Source of the DNA: Isoptericola jiangsuensis
Lineage (GTDB): Bacteria > Actinomycetota > Actinomycetes > Actinomycetales > Cellulomonadaceae
Assembly: GCF_002563715.1 (NCBI RefSeq)
Contig: NZ_PDJJ01000001.1
Location: forward strand, 2,294,001-2,358,000
Direction of reading: 5' to 3'
Length of the DNA stretch: 64,000 nt
The position numbers and the translations under genes are program-made. Shown here piece after piece: positions 19,234 through 26,901 of this stretch. Numbering within the stretch: position 1 is the stretch's first letter; each line of letters starts with the position of its first letter. The notes below the pieces were generated by a model. It ran no database searches and was not told the origin of the DNA. It saw only the letters and a list, made by a program, of their open reading frames with translations.

Positions 19234-19829
19234 CGGGTGGCGCGCCCGCCCGTCCCGGTGGCGGCGGACAGCTCGCGCGCGAAGGCCATGGCCCGGCGCA
19301 CGGCGTCCCGCCCCTCGGCGGCGCTGCTCACCCGCACCACGACGTCGTCGGGCGTCATCTGTCCGGTGAACCCGTGGTCGGCGTCGCATCCCGGGTCGGG
19401 GCACTGCGCGGGCTCCAGGTCGATGCGCGAGACCGCGCCCCAGCCGATCGCGAGCGTCAGCTCGGCGGCGCTGTCCCCCGGCCGGTGCTCGGCGGGCTCG
19501 GCCACGACGTGGGTGAGCGCCACGGACCGGATCTCGGCCAGCGGCACCGCCTCGGTGGTGGCGGCGGCCGAGGACGGGTTCGCGGCGTCGCCCTCGTGGT
19601 CGTCGACGTGCGCGGTCACCAGGCGGGTCGGCGTCAGCGCCAGCACGGTGAGGTGGCGGCGCACCTGGCTGTCGAAGGTCGTCTCGGCCTGCACGAGGTG
19701 CGCGAGGACCGTCTCGTCGGCGAGGGCCACGTCGACGACGTCGGTCACGAGGTCGGGGTAGTAGCCCGCACGGTAGATGTGGGCGTCGAGCTCGTCACGG
19801 AGGTTCTTGCGGGTGGTCGCGGAAGGCAC
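19230..19829 (-). CDS. DUF5998 family protein
   Basis: 199-residue soluble protein of unknown function, recognisable from RKNLRDELDAHIYRAGYYPDLVTDVVD and the C-terminal DPGCDADHGFTGQMTPDDVVVRVS. A Cys-x-x-x-x-Cys pair (CPDPGC) could bind a metal. GTG 19829 is chosen over an upstream in-frame ATG at 19886, because a GACAAT -10-like box lies six bases before it and the extension (MHLRRRAW...) is unlike the family. A leaderless transcript would start at this GTG. The end overlaps the phosphodiesterase gene by four bases. Confidence 0.78.
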   Translation of the reverse strand: MPSATTRKNLRDELDAHIYRAGYYPDLVTDVVDVALADETVLAHLVQAETTFDSQVRRHLTVLALTPTRLVTAHVDDHEGDAANPSSAAATTEAVPLAEIRSVALTHVVAEPAEHRPGDSAAELTLAIGWGAVSRIDLEPAQCPDPGCDADHGFTGQMTPDDVVVRVSSAAEGRDAVRRAMAFARELSAATGTGGRATR

Positions 19830-19889
19830 CTGCGCATTGTCCCACTGTCGCGGGGTCCCGGGCCATGCGCGTCGTCGGAGGTGCACGCG

Positions 19890-22592
19890 CTACCCCGGCA
19901 GGGCCCGGCGCAGCGCGTCCGCGCGCCGGCCCGCGAGCCGCAGCCGGCCCGACGCGTGCAGCACGGACGCGCCGTCGGCGCCGACCACCACGGGGTACAG
20001 CTCGAACGCCGCGAGCTCGGGCAGGTCGTCGGCCATGACGGAGACGCGCGCGAGGACGTCCTCCAGGGCGTCGACGTCCACCGGCGGGGCGCCGCCGTAC
20101 CCGTACAGGCGCGGCGCGGCGCGCACGGTGGACACCATCGCGGCGACGTCGACGTCGGTGAGCGGCGGGATGCCGTGCGCCACGTCGTCGAGCAGGTCGA
20201 CGGCGTCGCCCGCGAGGCCGAACGACACCATCGGGCCGAACAGGGGGTCCTCCGCGGACCGCACGACGCAGGCCACACCCTTCGGCGCCATCGCCTGCAC
20301 CTCGAACGCGGGGTCGGTCTCCCCCACGACGTCCCGCGCGACCGCGCACAGCCGGGCGACGTCGTCGCGCAGGTCCTCGGGGCCGGTGATGTCGAGCCGC
20401 ACCCCGCCGAGGTCGGTGCGGTGCCGCAGCGCCGGGGACGAGCTCTTCAGCGCGACCGGCCAGCCCACCTCGTCGGCGGCGGCCACGGCCTCGTCGGCGG
20501 TGCGGACGAGCCGGGCGGGCCACAGCCGGATGCCGTAGCAGTCGAGCAGGGCCGCGCCGTCGTCCTCGGAGAGCTCGTGCGCCCCGTCGGCGGCGAGCCA
20601 GTCCTCGACGAGCCGGCGGGCGCGGCGGGTGTCGATCCCGTCGGGTGCCACGTAGTGACCGCGGTCCTCGGCGCGGGACCGGGCGTGCTCGGCCACCTTG
20701 CCGAGCGCGACGACCGCGTCCTCCGGCGTCGAGAAGGCCGGGACGTGCACCAGCGAGCCGTCCGGGGCGGGGGCGGTCAGCTCGTCCGGCATGCCGTGCA
20801 GGCCCAGCATCGACACCACGGTGGTCCGGCCGGTGCGCGCCGCGGCCTGCGCCACCGCCCGCGCCACGGCACCGGTGCGGGGCTGCACCACGGGGACGTC
20901 CACCGCCACGACGGCGTCGCACGCCCCGGGGGCGTACAGGGCGTCCACGGCCCGGGCGATGTCGTCCTCGTGCGCGTGCGGCTGCAGGTAGTCGCTGGAC
21001 GCCGCCACGACCAGCCCCTCGGAGGCCGCGGCCTCGGCGACCAGCACCGCGAGCGCCGACGACGACGCGAGGATGCCGACCCGGTTGCCCGCGGGCAGGG
21101 GCTGGTGGGCGAGCACCTGGGCGACGTCCATGAGCTGGTGGGTGTTGTCGGCCTGGATGACGCCCGACTGGCGCAGCAGCTCGTCCAGCAGGCGGCGGGG
21201 CGCGTGGGTGGCGCGGACGGCGTGCCCGGGCGGCACCACGTGCCCGGACCTGCCTGCCGTCGCCACCACCACGGGCTTGACCGCGGACAGCCGGCGCGCG
21301 ATGCGGGAGAACTTGCGCGGGTTGCCGATGGACTCCAGGTAGAGGCAGACCACGCGCGTGCCGTCGTCGTCGAGCCAGTACTGCATGAGGTCGTTGCCGG
21401 AGACGTCCGCCCGGTGCCCGGCCGAGACCAGCGAGGACACCCCGAGCCCGCGCCGCCGCAGGGTCGCGGTGAGGGTGACGGCCGCCGCGGCGGACTGGCA
21501 GAACAGCCCGACCACGCCGGGGGCGGGGGCGTGCAGCGCGAGGGAGGCGCGCAGGCCCGCGCCGCCGGTGGTGGTGAGCAGGCCGAACGACACCGGTCCC
21601 ACCACGCGCAGGCCGGCCGCGTGCGCGGTGCGGACCACGTCCCGGCGGCGCTCCAGCCCCTCGGGCCCGGACTCGGCGTAGCCCCCGGACAGCACGACGA
21701 CGCCGCGGGCGCCGGCCAGCGCGACCCGGCGCACGACGTCGACCGCGGTCTCGGGCCGCACCGCGAGCAGGGCGAGCTCGACCTCGCCGACGTCGTCCCA
21801 GCCGACGGCGAGCCGTACCCCGGCGGGGACGTCACCGGGCACGTCGAGCGCCACCAGCTCCGTGTCGCCGGGGTCGGCGGCGGCCGCGTCCAGCACCCGT
21901 CGTGCGAGCAGGCCCTCCGGCGTCGACGCGTCGGGGCCGGCACCGACCAGCAGGACCCGGCGCGCCGACAGCAGCCCGTCCATCGACCGCGCCTCGGCGC
22001 GGTGCTCCCGGTCGGCCATGACCGCGCGGGACCGCTCGGTGGGGTCCAGGTCGATGCCGACCGACACCACGCCGTCGTCCAGGTGCTGCGAGATCTCGTA
22101 CCCCGCGTCGCGGAACACACCCAGCATCGCGCCGTTCTGCGGCAGGACCTCCGCGGTGAACCGGCGCAGCCCGCGCTCGCGCGCCGCGGCGGCGACGTGC
22201 TCCAGCAGCACCGACGCCAGCCCCTTGCCCTGCAGGGAGTCCGCGATGTTGAAGGCGACCTCCGCCTCGCCGTCCGCGATCGTGTCGAACCGCGCCACGC
22301 CGAGGATGTCGTCCCGCTCGGTGCCGTCGTCGGCGCGGCCCGGCCGCACCGCGACCAGTGCGACCCGGCCGGTGTGGTCGACCTCCACCAGGCGTCGCAG
22401 CTCCCGGTCGGTGAGCCGGGCGATCGGCGCGAAGAACCGGAAGTACGTCGACCGCTCCGACTGCCCGGTGTGGAAGCGTTGCAGGGCGTCCGCGTCGTCC
22501 GGGCGGATCGGCCGCACGTGCATCGTGCTGCCGTCGCGCAGCACGACGTCGGCCTCCCACTCGACGGGGTAGGCGGAACCGGCGGCGTCCAT
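19890..22592 (-). CDS. Pat-like protein: GNAT acetyltransferase fused to NDP-forming acyl-CoA synthetase
   Basis: 900 residues. An N-terminal GNAT domain (~1-175; acetyl-CoA loop DSLQGKGLASVLLEHV) is followed by an acetate-CoA ligase (ADP-forming) alpha part (CoA-binding ~200-330, ligase ~340-640, with GLFCQSAAAAVTL and a THAPRRLLDELLRQSG segment at the usual phospho-histidine region), then an ATP-grasp beta part (~680-900; GWPVALKSSSP). Such proteins acetylate lysines, notably of acetyl-CoA synthetase, and sense acyl-CoA. Domain order is GNAT first, the reverse of Salmonella Pat. TAGCCT six bases before ATG 22592 suggests a leaderless mRNA. Whether the ligase half is active is not decided here. 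Confidence 0.9.
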   Translation of the reverse strand: MDAAGSAYPVEWEADVVLRDGSTMHVRPIRPDDADALQRFHTGQSERSTYFRFFAPIARLTDRELRRLVEVDHTGRVALVAVRPGRADDGTERDDILGVARFDTIADGEAEVAFNIADSLQGKGLASVLLEHVAAAARERGLRRFTAEVLPQNGAMLGVFRDAGYEISQHLDDGVVSVGIDLDPTERSRAVMADREHRAEARSMDGLLSARRVLLVGAGPDASTPEGLLARRVLDAAAADPGDTELVALDVPGDVPAGVRLAVGWDDVGEVELALLAVRPETAVDVVRRVALAGARGVVVLSGGYAESGPEGLERRRDVVRTAHAAGLRVVGPVSFGLLTTTGGAGLRASLALHAPAPGVVGLFCQSAAAAVTLTATLRRRGLGVSSLVSAGHRADVSGNDLMQYWLDDDGTRVVCLYLESIGNPRKFSRIARRLSAVKPVVVATAGRSGHVVPPGHAVRATHAPRRLLDELLRQSGVIQADNTHQLMDVAQVLAHQPLPAGNRVGILASSSALAVLVAEAAASEGLVVAASSDYLQPHAHEDDIARAVDALYAPGACDAVVAVDVPVVQPRTGAVARAVAQAAARTGRTTVVSMLGLHGMPDELTAPAPDGSLVHVPAFSTPEDAVVALGKVAEHARSRAEDRGHYVAPDGIDTRRARRLVEDWLAADGAHELSEDDGAALLDCYGIRLWPARLVRTADEAVAAADEVGWPVALKSSSPALRHRTDLGGVRLDITGPEDLRDDVARLCAVARDVVGETDPAFEVQAMAPKGVACVVRSAEDPLFGPMVSFGLAGDAVDLLDDVAHGIPPLTDVDVAAMVSTVRAAPRLYGYGGAPPVDVDALEDVLARVSVMADDLPELAAFELYPVVVGADGASVLHASGRLRLAGRRADALRRALPG

Positions 22593-22615
22593 CCGAGCAG
22601 GCTAGCCGCTGCGTG

Positions 22616-22643
22616 CGACGACCGCGCCGACGACCGCGCCGAC
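22616..22643. repeat. 12-base tandem repeat, 2.3 copies
   Basis: CGACGACCGCGC is repeated head to tail (22616-22627 and 22628-22639, then CGAC) in the divergent gap between the Pat-like gene and the secreted protein gene. It may be slippage, or a regulatory spacer; no function can be read. Confidence 0.6.
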
Positions 22644-22735
22644 AGGTGATCCCCAGGTTCGCCGCAGGCTCGTCCGAGGTTCGCGCGCCACGGTGGCACC
22701 GATCCCGAGGACCTGCGAGGACGAGGAGCACCACG

Positions 22736-23476
22736 ATGAGGCGACGGTTCTGGCGAACGACGGCGACCGCCTCCGCGCTCGGCCTGGCCGCGCTCGGCGT
22801 CGGGTCCGCCGCGAGCGCCGAAGACCTGGCGACGACGACCGACGAGACCGTGCGGACCACCGTCGTCGTGGGCGCCCCGACTCTCGCGCGGACCGGCACG
22901 GGGTCCGGCACGGCGACCGACACCGCGGCGGCCCGCTGGGCGGCGGCCCTGCAGGAGCTCGTCGACGACGGGACGATCACCGCGGAGCAGCGCGACGCCG
23001 CCGTCGCCGGTGTCACGGGGCGTCGCACGGCGACCCGGACCACGACCGTGACGTCGCCGGGCAGCCGGACCGGCACCCCGTCCGGCGGCTCGTCCCGCGC
23101 GGTGCCGGGTGCGGTGGCGGGCACGGCCTCGGTCCCGGCGTCGGGCACGTCGACCGACGAGGACGTGCCGGTCGTCGACCACGCCTGCGCCGCCGTCACG
23201 CTGGGCCTGACCGTCGAGGAGCTGCGCACGGCCCTGGCGGAGCACGGGGCGACCCTCGCCTCGGTGGCGGACGCCCGGGGGGTGGGCGCGGGCAGCCTGG
23301 TCCGCGCGCTGACGACGGACGCCGGCCGGCGGATCGACGCGGCCGTGGCCGCCGGGTCCCTGTCCGTGGACGACGCCGCCGAGCGGACGGCCGTGCTCGC
23401 CGCCGTCGTCCGGGACGCCGTCCAGGCCGAGTACCCCGACCCGCTCGTCGCCCGGCGCGGGCTGCGGACCGTCTGA
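22736..23476 (+). CDS. Secreted protein with small helical repeat-like domains
   Basis: 246 residues, function unknown. A signal peptide is clear: MRRRFWRTTATASALGLAALGVGSAASAED, with cleavage predicted after ASA. The mature protein has a first helical segment (ARWAAALQELVDDGTITAEQRDAAVAGV), a Thr/Ser/Gly-rich linker (~100-150) and a second helical region (LTVEELRTALAEHGATLASVADARGVGAGSLVRAL, then IDAAVAAGSLSVDDAAERTAVL). These pieces resemble the 'LVxDGTITqeQADAV' type repeats seen in many exported actinobacterial proteins. GAGGAG lies eight bases before the ATG, which excludes an in-frame upstream start. A membrane- or wall-associated role is inference. Confidence 0.75.
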   Translation: MRRRFWRTTATASALGLAALGVGSAASAEDLATTTDETVRTTVVVGAPTLARTGTGSGTATDTAAARWAAALQELVDDGTITAEQRDAAVAGVTGRRTATRTTTVTSPGSRTGTPSGGSSRAVPGAVAGTASVPASGTSTDEDVPVVDHACAAVTLGLTVEELRTALAEHGATLASVADARGVGAGSLVRALTTDAGRRIDAAVAAGSLSVDDAAERTAVLAAVVRDAVQAEYPDPLVARRGLRTV

Positions 23477-23494
23477 GCTCAGAGTCGTCCGGGC

Positions 23495-25618
23495 TCAGAA
23501 GAGGTCGGCGAGGAGCGCCGCGGCCCGGGCGGCGCCGTCGGTCTCGACGGGCCGGTAGCGGACCTCGGTGCCCACGGCCTTGACGATCTCCTCGGCGAGC
23601 AGGTCGGGGTCGCAGGCGTCCTCGTACGGCACGCAGCGGCCCGCCGCGTACCGGTCGAGCCGGTGGCGCACGTGCAGGTTCTGCTCGAAGTGGTCGCGCA
23701 GCGGCACGTAGAGGAACGGGCGCTGGGCGGCGGCGAGCTCCATGCAGGTGGTCAGGCCGCCCTGCACCACGGCCAGGTCGCACGCGGCGAGGTGGCGGTA
23801 CAGGTCCGGCAGGTAGCCGAGGACGTCCACGCCGTCGTGCCGCGGCAGGGCCGCCGGGTCGATCCGGGGCCCGGCGACGACGACGAATCGCAGCTCGGGT
23901 CGGCGGCGGCGGGCCAGCGGCGCGGCGTCGAGGACGCGCCGCAGCAGCGCCTCGCCCACGCCGGACCCGCCCACGGTGACGAGCACCAGCAGCTCGTCGG
24001 GGCGGCAGCCGAGGGACTCCCGGGCGGCCCGGCGGTCGGCCTCGTCCGGGGGCTCGAAGCCGGTGACGTAGCCGGAGAACGAGAAGTTGCGCTCGGTCCA
24101 CTCCCGGATGCCGGGCAGGCCGGGCCCGAACGCGTCGTCCACGACGTCGCCGGGATTGCCGACGAACACCGAGGCGTCCCGCAGCCGCCGGTAGCGGGAG
24201 CGCTGCTCGATCATCTCCGCGTTGTAGTCGGCGGTCAGCGCGGCCTCCGCTCCCCCGCCCCACGGCATGGGCAGCCAGCCCACGAAGTCGGTCATCCAGG
24301 CGTAGGAGTACCGCTTGAGCTCGGGGTTCTCGTGCAGGAAGTAGTCGACGTCCCAGGCCTCGTCCGCGACGACGAGGTCGTACGGCGTCTCGCGCACGAC
24401 GTCGTCGAACACGAGGAAGTTGTGCACGAGGATCTCGTCCATGCGTCGCACGGCCTGGAACGCGTGCAGGTCGTGGTCGGCGGACTCGTCCTCGATGTGC
24501 GCGGACTCGCTGGCGAGCCATCGCGACGCCGGGTGGACCCGCTCGCCCGCGTCGGCCAGCACCTGCGTCACCGGGTGCTGGGCGAGCCAGTCGACCTCCA
24601 GGTCGGGGTGGTGGCGGCGCAGCTTGCGCGCGACGGCGACGTCACGGCGGGCGTGCCCGAGCCCGATCGGCGAGGACAGGTACAGGGCCCGCCGCCGGCG
24701 CACGGCCGCCCGGGTCCATGTGCTGCGCCGCGTCGTGCGCACCGGCGGCGTGAGGGAGTCGACGAACTCCTCGATCAGCCGGTCGACGACCACCGGGTCG
24801 CGGGACAGGGGCACGTGGCCGCCACCCCCGATGGTGACGAACCGCGCCCCCGTGAGCTCCGCGAGCCGCGCGCCGACCTCGTGCGAGGTGTTCCGGTCGT
24901 CGTCGCCGTGCATCACGAGCACGGGACAGGCGACCTGCGCGCACCGCTCCGGTGTCACGGGGTGCTCCCCCGCGCCGACCGTGGCGGCGCCGAGCGCCTC
25001 GGGGTCGGCCTCGAGGCCCCAGCCCACGGCGTCCTCGATCTGCTTCGTCGAGTGCGGCTCGGAGAACACCTGGGCGAAGAAGAAGTCGAGGAAGTCCCGC
25101 CAGGCGGCCGGGCCCTGGCGCCAGTACGGCAGGTTGCACTTCGCCCAGCCCTCGGTGGTGGCGAGCGGCTCGGTGAACGACTGCCCGCGGTCGGGCAGCG
25201 GGCCCGCGAGGCTCGGGATCGACGGCGCGATCGCCACGAAGCCGTCCACCCGCTCGGGCGCCGCCGTGGCGAGCGCGACGCCCCACGTCGCGCCGGCCGA
25301 CAGGCCGACGGCGACGGCGGAGGCGGTCCCCGTGGCGTCGAGGACCGCCACCGCGTCGGCGGCGTACTCGTCGGGCGAGTAGGCGGCCGGGTCGTGAGGC
25401 CGGTCGGACCGGCCGCACCCCCGTCCGTCGAGGACGACCACCCGGTATCGCCGGGCGAGGAACGGGATCTGGAGCTTCCAGAACCGCGAGTGGATGATCG
25501 ACCACGTCGGCAGCAGCAGCACCGTCGGCGCGCCCGGCCGTTCGTAGAGGTCCCACGCCACCCGCACGCCGTCGCGCACGACGACGCCCGTGACGTCCGG
25601 CCGGACCGGTGCCCCCAT
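23495..25618 (-). CDS. Alpha/beta-hydrolase fused to a glycosyltransferase
   Basis: 707 residues combining two enzyme folds in one frame. Residues ~1-290 are an alpha/beta hydrolase: nucleophile S107 in GLSAG, acid in MHGDDDRN (~239), H268 in GGGGHVPLSRD. Residues ~309-707 are a GT-B glycosyltransferase with YLSSPIGLGHARRD at the start and a MurG/UGT-like nucleotide-sugar site at the end (VVQGGLTTCMELAAAQRPFLYVPLRDHFEQN). No stop or frame change separates them. The product is probably cytoplasmic and could couple ester or thioester hydrolysis to sugar transfer on a small molecule; that is inference. The ATG 25618 has no good ribosome site. The methyltransferase gene ends 50 bases upstream. 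Confidence 0.82.
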   Translation of the reverse strand: MGAPVRPDVTGVVVRDGVRVAWDLYERPGAPTVLLLPTWSIIHSRFWKLQIPFLARRYRVVVLDGRGCGRSDRPHDPAAYSPDEYAADAVAVLDATGTASAVAVGLSAGATWGVALATAAPERVDGFVAIAPSIPSLAGPLPDRGQSFTEPLATTEGWAKCNLPYWRQGPAAWRDFLDFFFAQVFSEPHSTKQIEDAVGWGLEADPEALGAATVGAGEHPVTPERCAQVACPVLVMHGDDDRNTSHEVGARLAELTGARFVTIGGGGHVPLSRDPVVVDRLIEEFVDSLTPPVRTTRRSTWTRAAVRRRRALYLSSPIGLGHARRDVAVARKLRRHHPDLEVDWLAQHPVTQVLADAGERVHPASRWLASESAHIEDESADHDLHAFQAVRRMDEILVHNFLVFDDVVRETPYDLVVADEAWDVDYFLHENPELKRYSYAWMTDFVGWLPMPWGGGAEAALTADYNAEMIEQRSRYRRLRDASVFVGNPGDVVDDAFGPGLPGIREWTERNFSFSGYVTGFEPPDEADRRAARESLGCRPDELLVLVTVGGSGVGEALLRRVLDAAPLARRRRPELRFVVVAGPRIDPAALPRHDGVDVLGYLPDLYRHLAACDLAVVQGGLTTCMELAAAQRPFLYVPLRDHFEQNLHVRHRLDRYAAGRCVPYEDACDPDLLAEEIVKAVGTEVRYRPVETDGAARAAALLADLF

Positions 25619-25668
25619 CGTCCTCACCCCGTCCCTCAGTCTGCTCCCCGGGCCTCCGGCTCGCGCCG

Positions 25669-26760
25669 TCAGCGCCGCACCTCGTAGACGAGGTTGAAGG
25701 GCGTCTGCGCGGCCACCTCGAACCGGCCGAACCCGGCGGCGGTGGCGACGTCGTGGATCCGCGCGGGACCGGCCTGCGCGCCGAGGGCGAGCCCGACGTC
25801 CTGCGAGAGCGAGGACGGCGTGCACAGCAAGGTCGAGAAGCCGTAATAGGCGCGGCCGATGGGGTGCAGGTTGTCCTCGACGCGGTCCCCGGCCGCCGGC
25901 TCGACGATCATCCAGGTGCCGTCGTCGGCGAGGGCGTCGAGCACGTGCCGCCCGGCCCCCACGGGGTCGCCCATGTCGTGCAGGCAGTCGAACATCGTCA
26001 CGAGGTCCAGCCCCGTCTCGTCGAAACCGTCCGCCGTCGCGACGGCGAACCGCACCCGGTCGGCCACGCCGGCCTCGGCCGCCCGCTCGCGCGCCGCCTC
26101 GATCGACCCCTCGTGGTAGTCGTAGCCGACGAACGTGGAGGCCGGGAACGCCTGCGCCATGAGGATCGTCGAGGCGCCGAAGCCGCAGCCGACGTCGGCC
26201 ACGGTGGCCCCGCGCTGCAGCTTGTCGACGACGCCGTCGAGCGCCGGGAGCCACGCGGCCACGAGGTTCGCGTGGTAGCCGGGGCGGAAGAACCGCTCGG
26301 TGCCGGCGTGGACGTCGTGGGTGTGCTCGTGCCAGCCGAACCCGGTGCCGTTGCGCGCGGCCTCGACGATGTGCTCGGTGCCGTGCAGGGCGCCGAGCGC
26401 CGTCTGGAACAGCCCCGGCAGGAACGCCGGGCTGTCCTCGACGGTGAGCGCCACCGCCTGCTCGGGCTCCAGGGTGTAGCGGGCCGACGCCGGGTCGTAG
26501 GTGACGTAGTCGCCCGCGGCCTGGGCGTTGAGCCACTCGCGCACGTACGGCTCGGCGGTGCCGGTCCGGTCCGCGACCTCGGCCGGCGTGCTCGGGCCGT
26601 GGGCCGCCAGGTCACGGTAGAGGCCGAGCCGGTCGCCCAGCACGACCAGGGCGGTGTTGAGGGTCGCACCGGCGTCGCCGACGGCGCGGCCGACGAACGC
26701 CATGAGGGCGTCCATGTCGATGGCGGGCGCCTCGGTCGGCGGGTTCTCCAGGGTGGTCAT
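25669..26760 (-). CDS. Class I SAM-dependent methyltransferase with N-terminal winged helix
   Basis: 363 residues. The N-terminal ~110 residues form a winged-helix/dimerisation domain like that of O-methyltransferases (TLNTALVVLGDRLGLYRDLA, then STPAEVADRTGTAEPYVREWLNAQAA). A methyltransferase domain follows from ~170: SAM loop VADVGCGFGASTI, acidic FVGYDYHEGSIEAAR, and VTMFDCLHDMGDP. AGGAG lies six bases before the ATG, so the start is firm. It is upstream of and co-directional with the hydrolase-glycosyltransferase, and divergent from a LuxR-type regulator, suggesting a small tailoring cluster. The methyl acceptor is unknown. Confidence 0.88.
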   Translation of the reverse strand: MTTLENPPTEAPAIDMDALMAFVGRAVGDAGATLNTALVVLGDRLGLYRDLAAHGPSTPAEVADRTGTAEPYVREWLNAQAAGDYVTYDPASARYTLEPEQAVALTVEDSPAFLPGLFQTALGALHGTEHIVEAARNGTGFGWHEHTHDVHAGTERFFRPGYHANLVAAWLPALDGVVDKLQRGATVADVGCGFGASTILMAQAFPASTFVGYDYHEGSIEAARERAAEAGVADRVRFAVATADGFDETGLDLVTMFDCLHDMGDPVGAGRHVLDALADDGTWMIVEPAAGDRVEDNLHPIGRAYYGFSTLLCTPSSLSQDVGLALGAQAGPARIHDVATAAGFGRFEVAAQTPFNLVYEVRR

Positions 26761-26856
26761 GTCCTTCTCCTTCGTCGGGTGCCGGCCCGTCGCCGGCAGG
26801 TGTCCCGTCACTCCCCCGACGCTAGGAACCGGGCCGGGGCCGCCGCGTCCGGGGAC

Positions 26857-26867
26857 CCACCTGGTGG
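26857..26867. promoter_or_regulatory. Small inverted repeat in divergent promoter region
   Basis: CCACC-T-GGTGG lies midway between the methyltransferase and LuxR-regulator starts. A LuxR-family dimer could bind it, but an 11-base repeat in GC-rich DNA has a fair chance of being random. Confidence 0.25.
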
Positions 26868-26901
26868 TGCGACGACCGCCCCCCTGGTCGAGACTCGGGG
26901 C

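Noticed and set aside
16510-22649. Two very long plus-strand open frames
   Set aside because: They run antisense through thymidine kinase, the phosphodiesterase, DUF5998 and the Pat-like gene, all of which have clear family motifs on the minus strand.
23495-26536. Longer hydrolase-glycosyltransferase starting inside the methyltransferase gene
   Set aside because: The upstream part is an out-of-frame shadow of the methyltransferase; hydrolase similarity begins near 25618.
25609-26901. N-terminal extension of the LuxR regulator frame
   Set aside because: The frame is open for 430 codons upstream but lies antisense to the methyltransferase; the P-loop domain begins right after ATG 26902.
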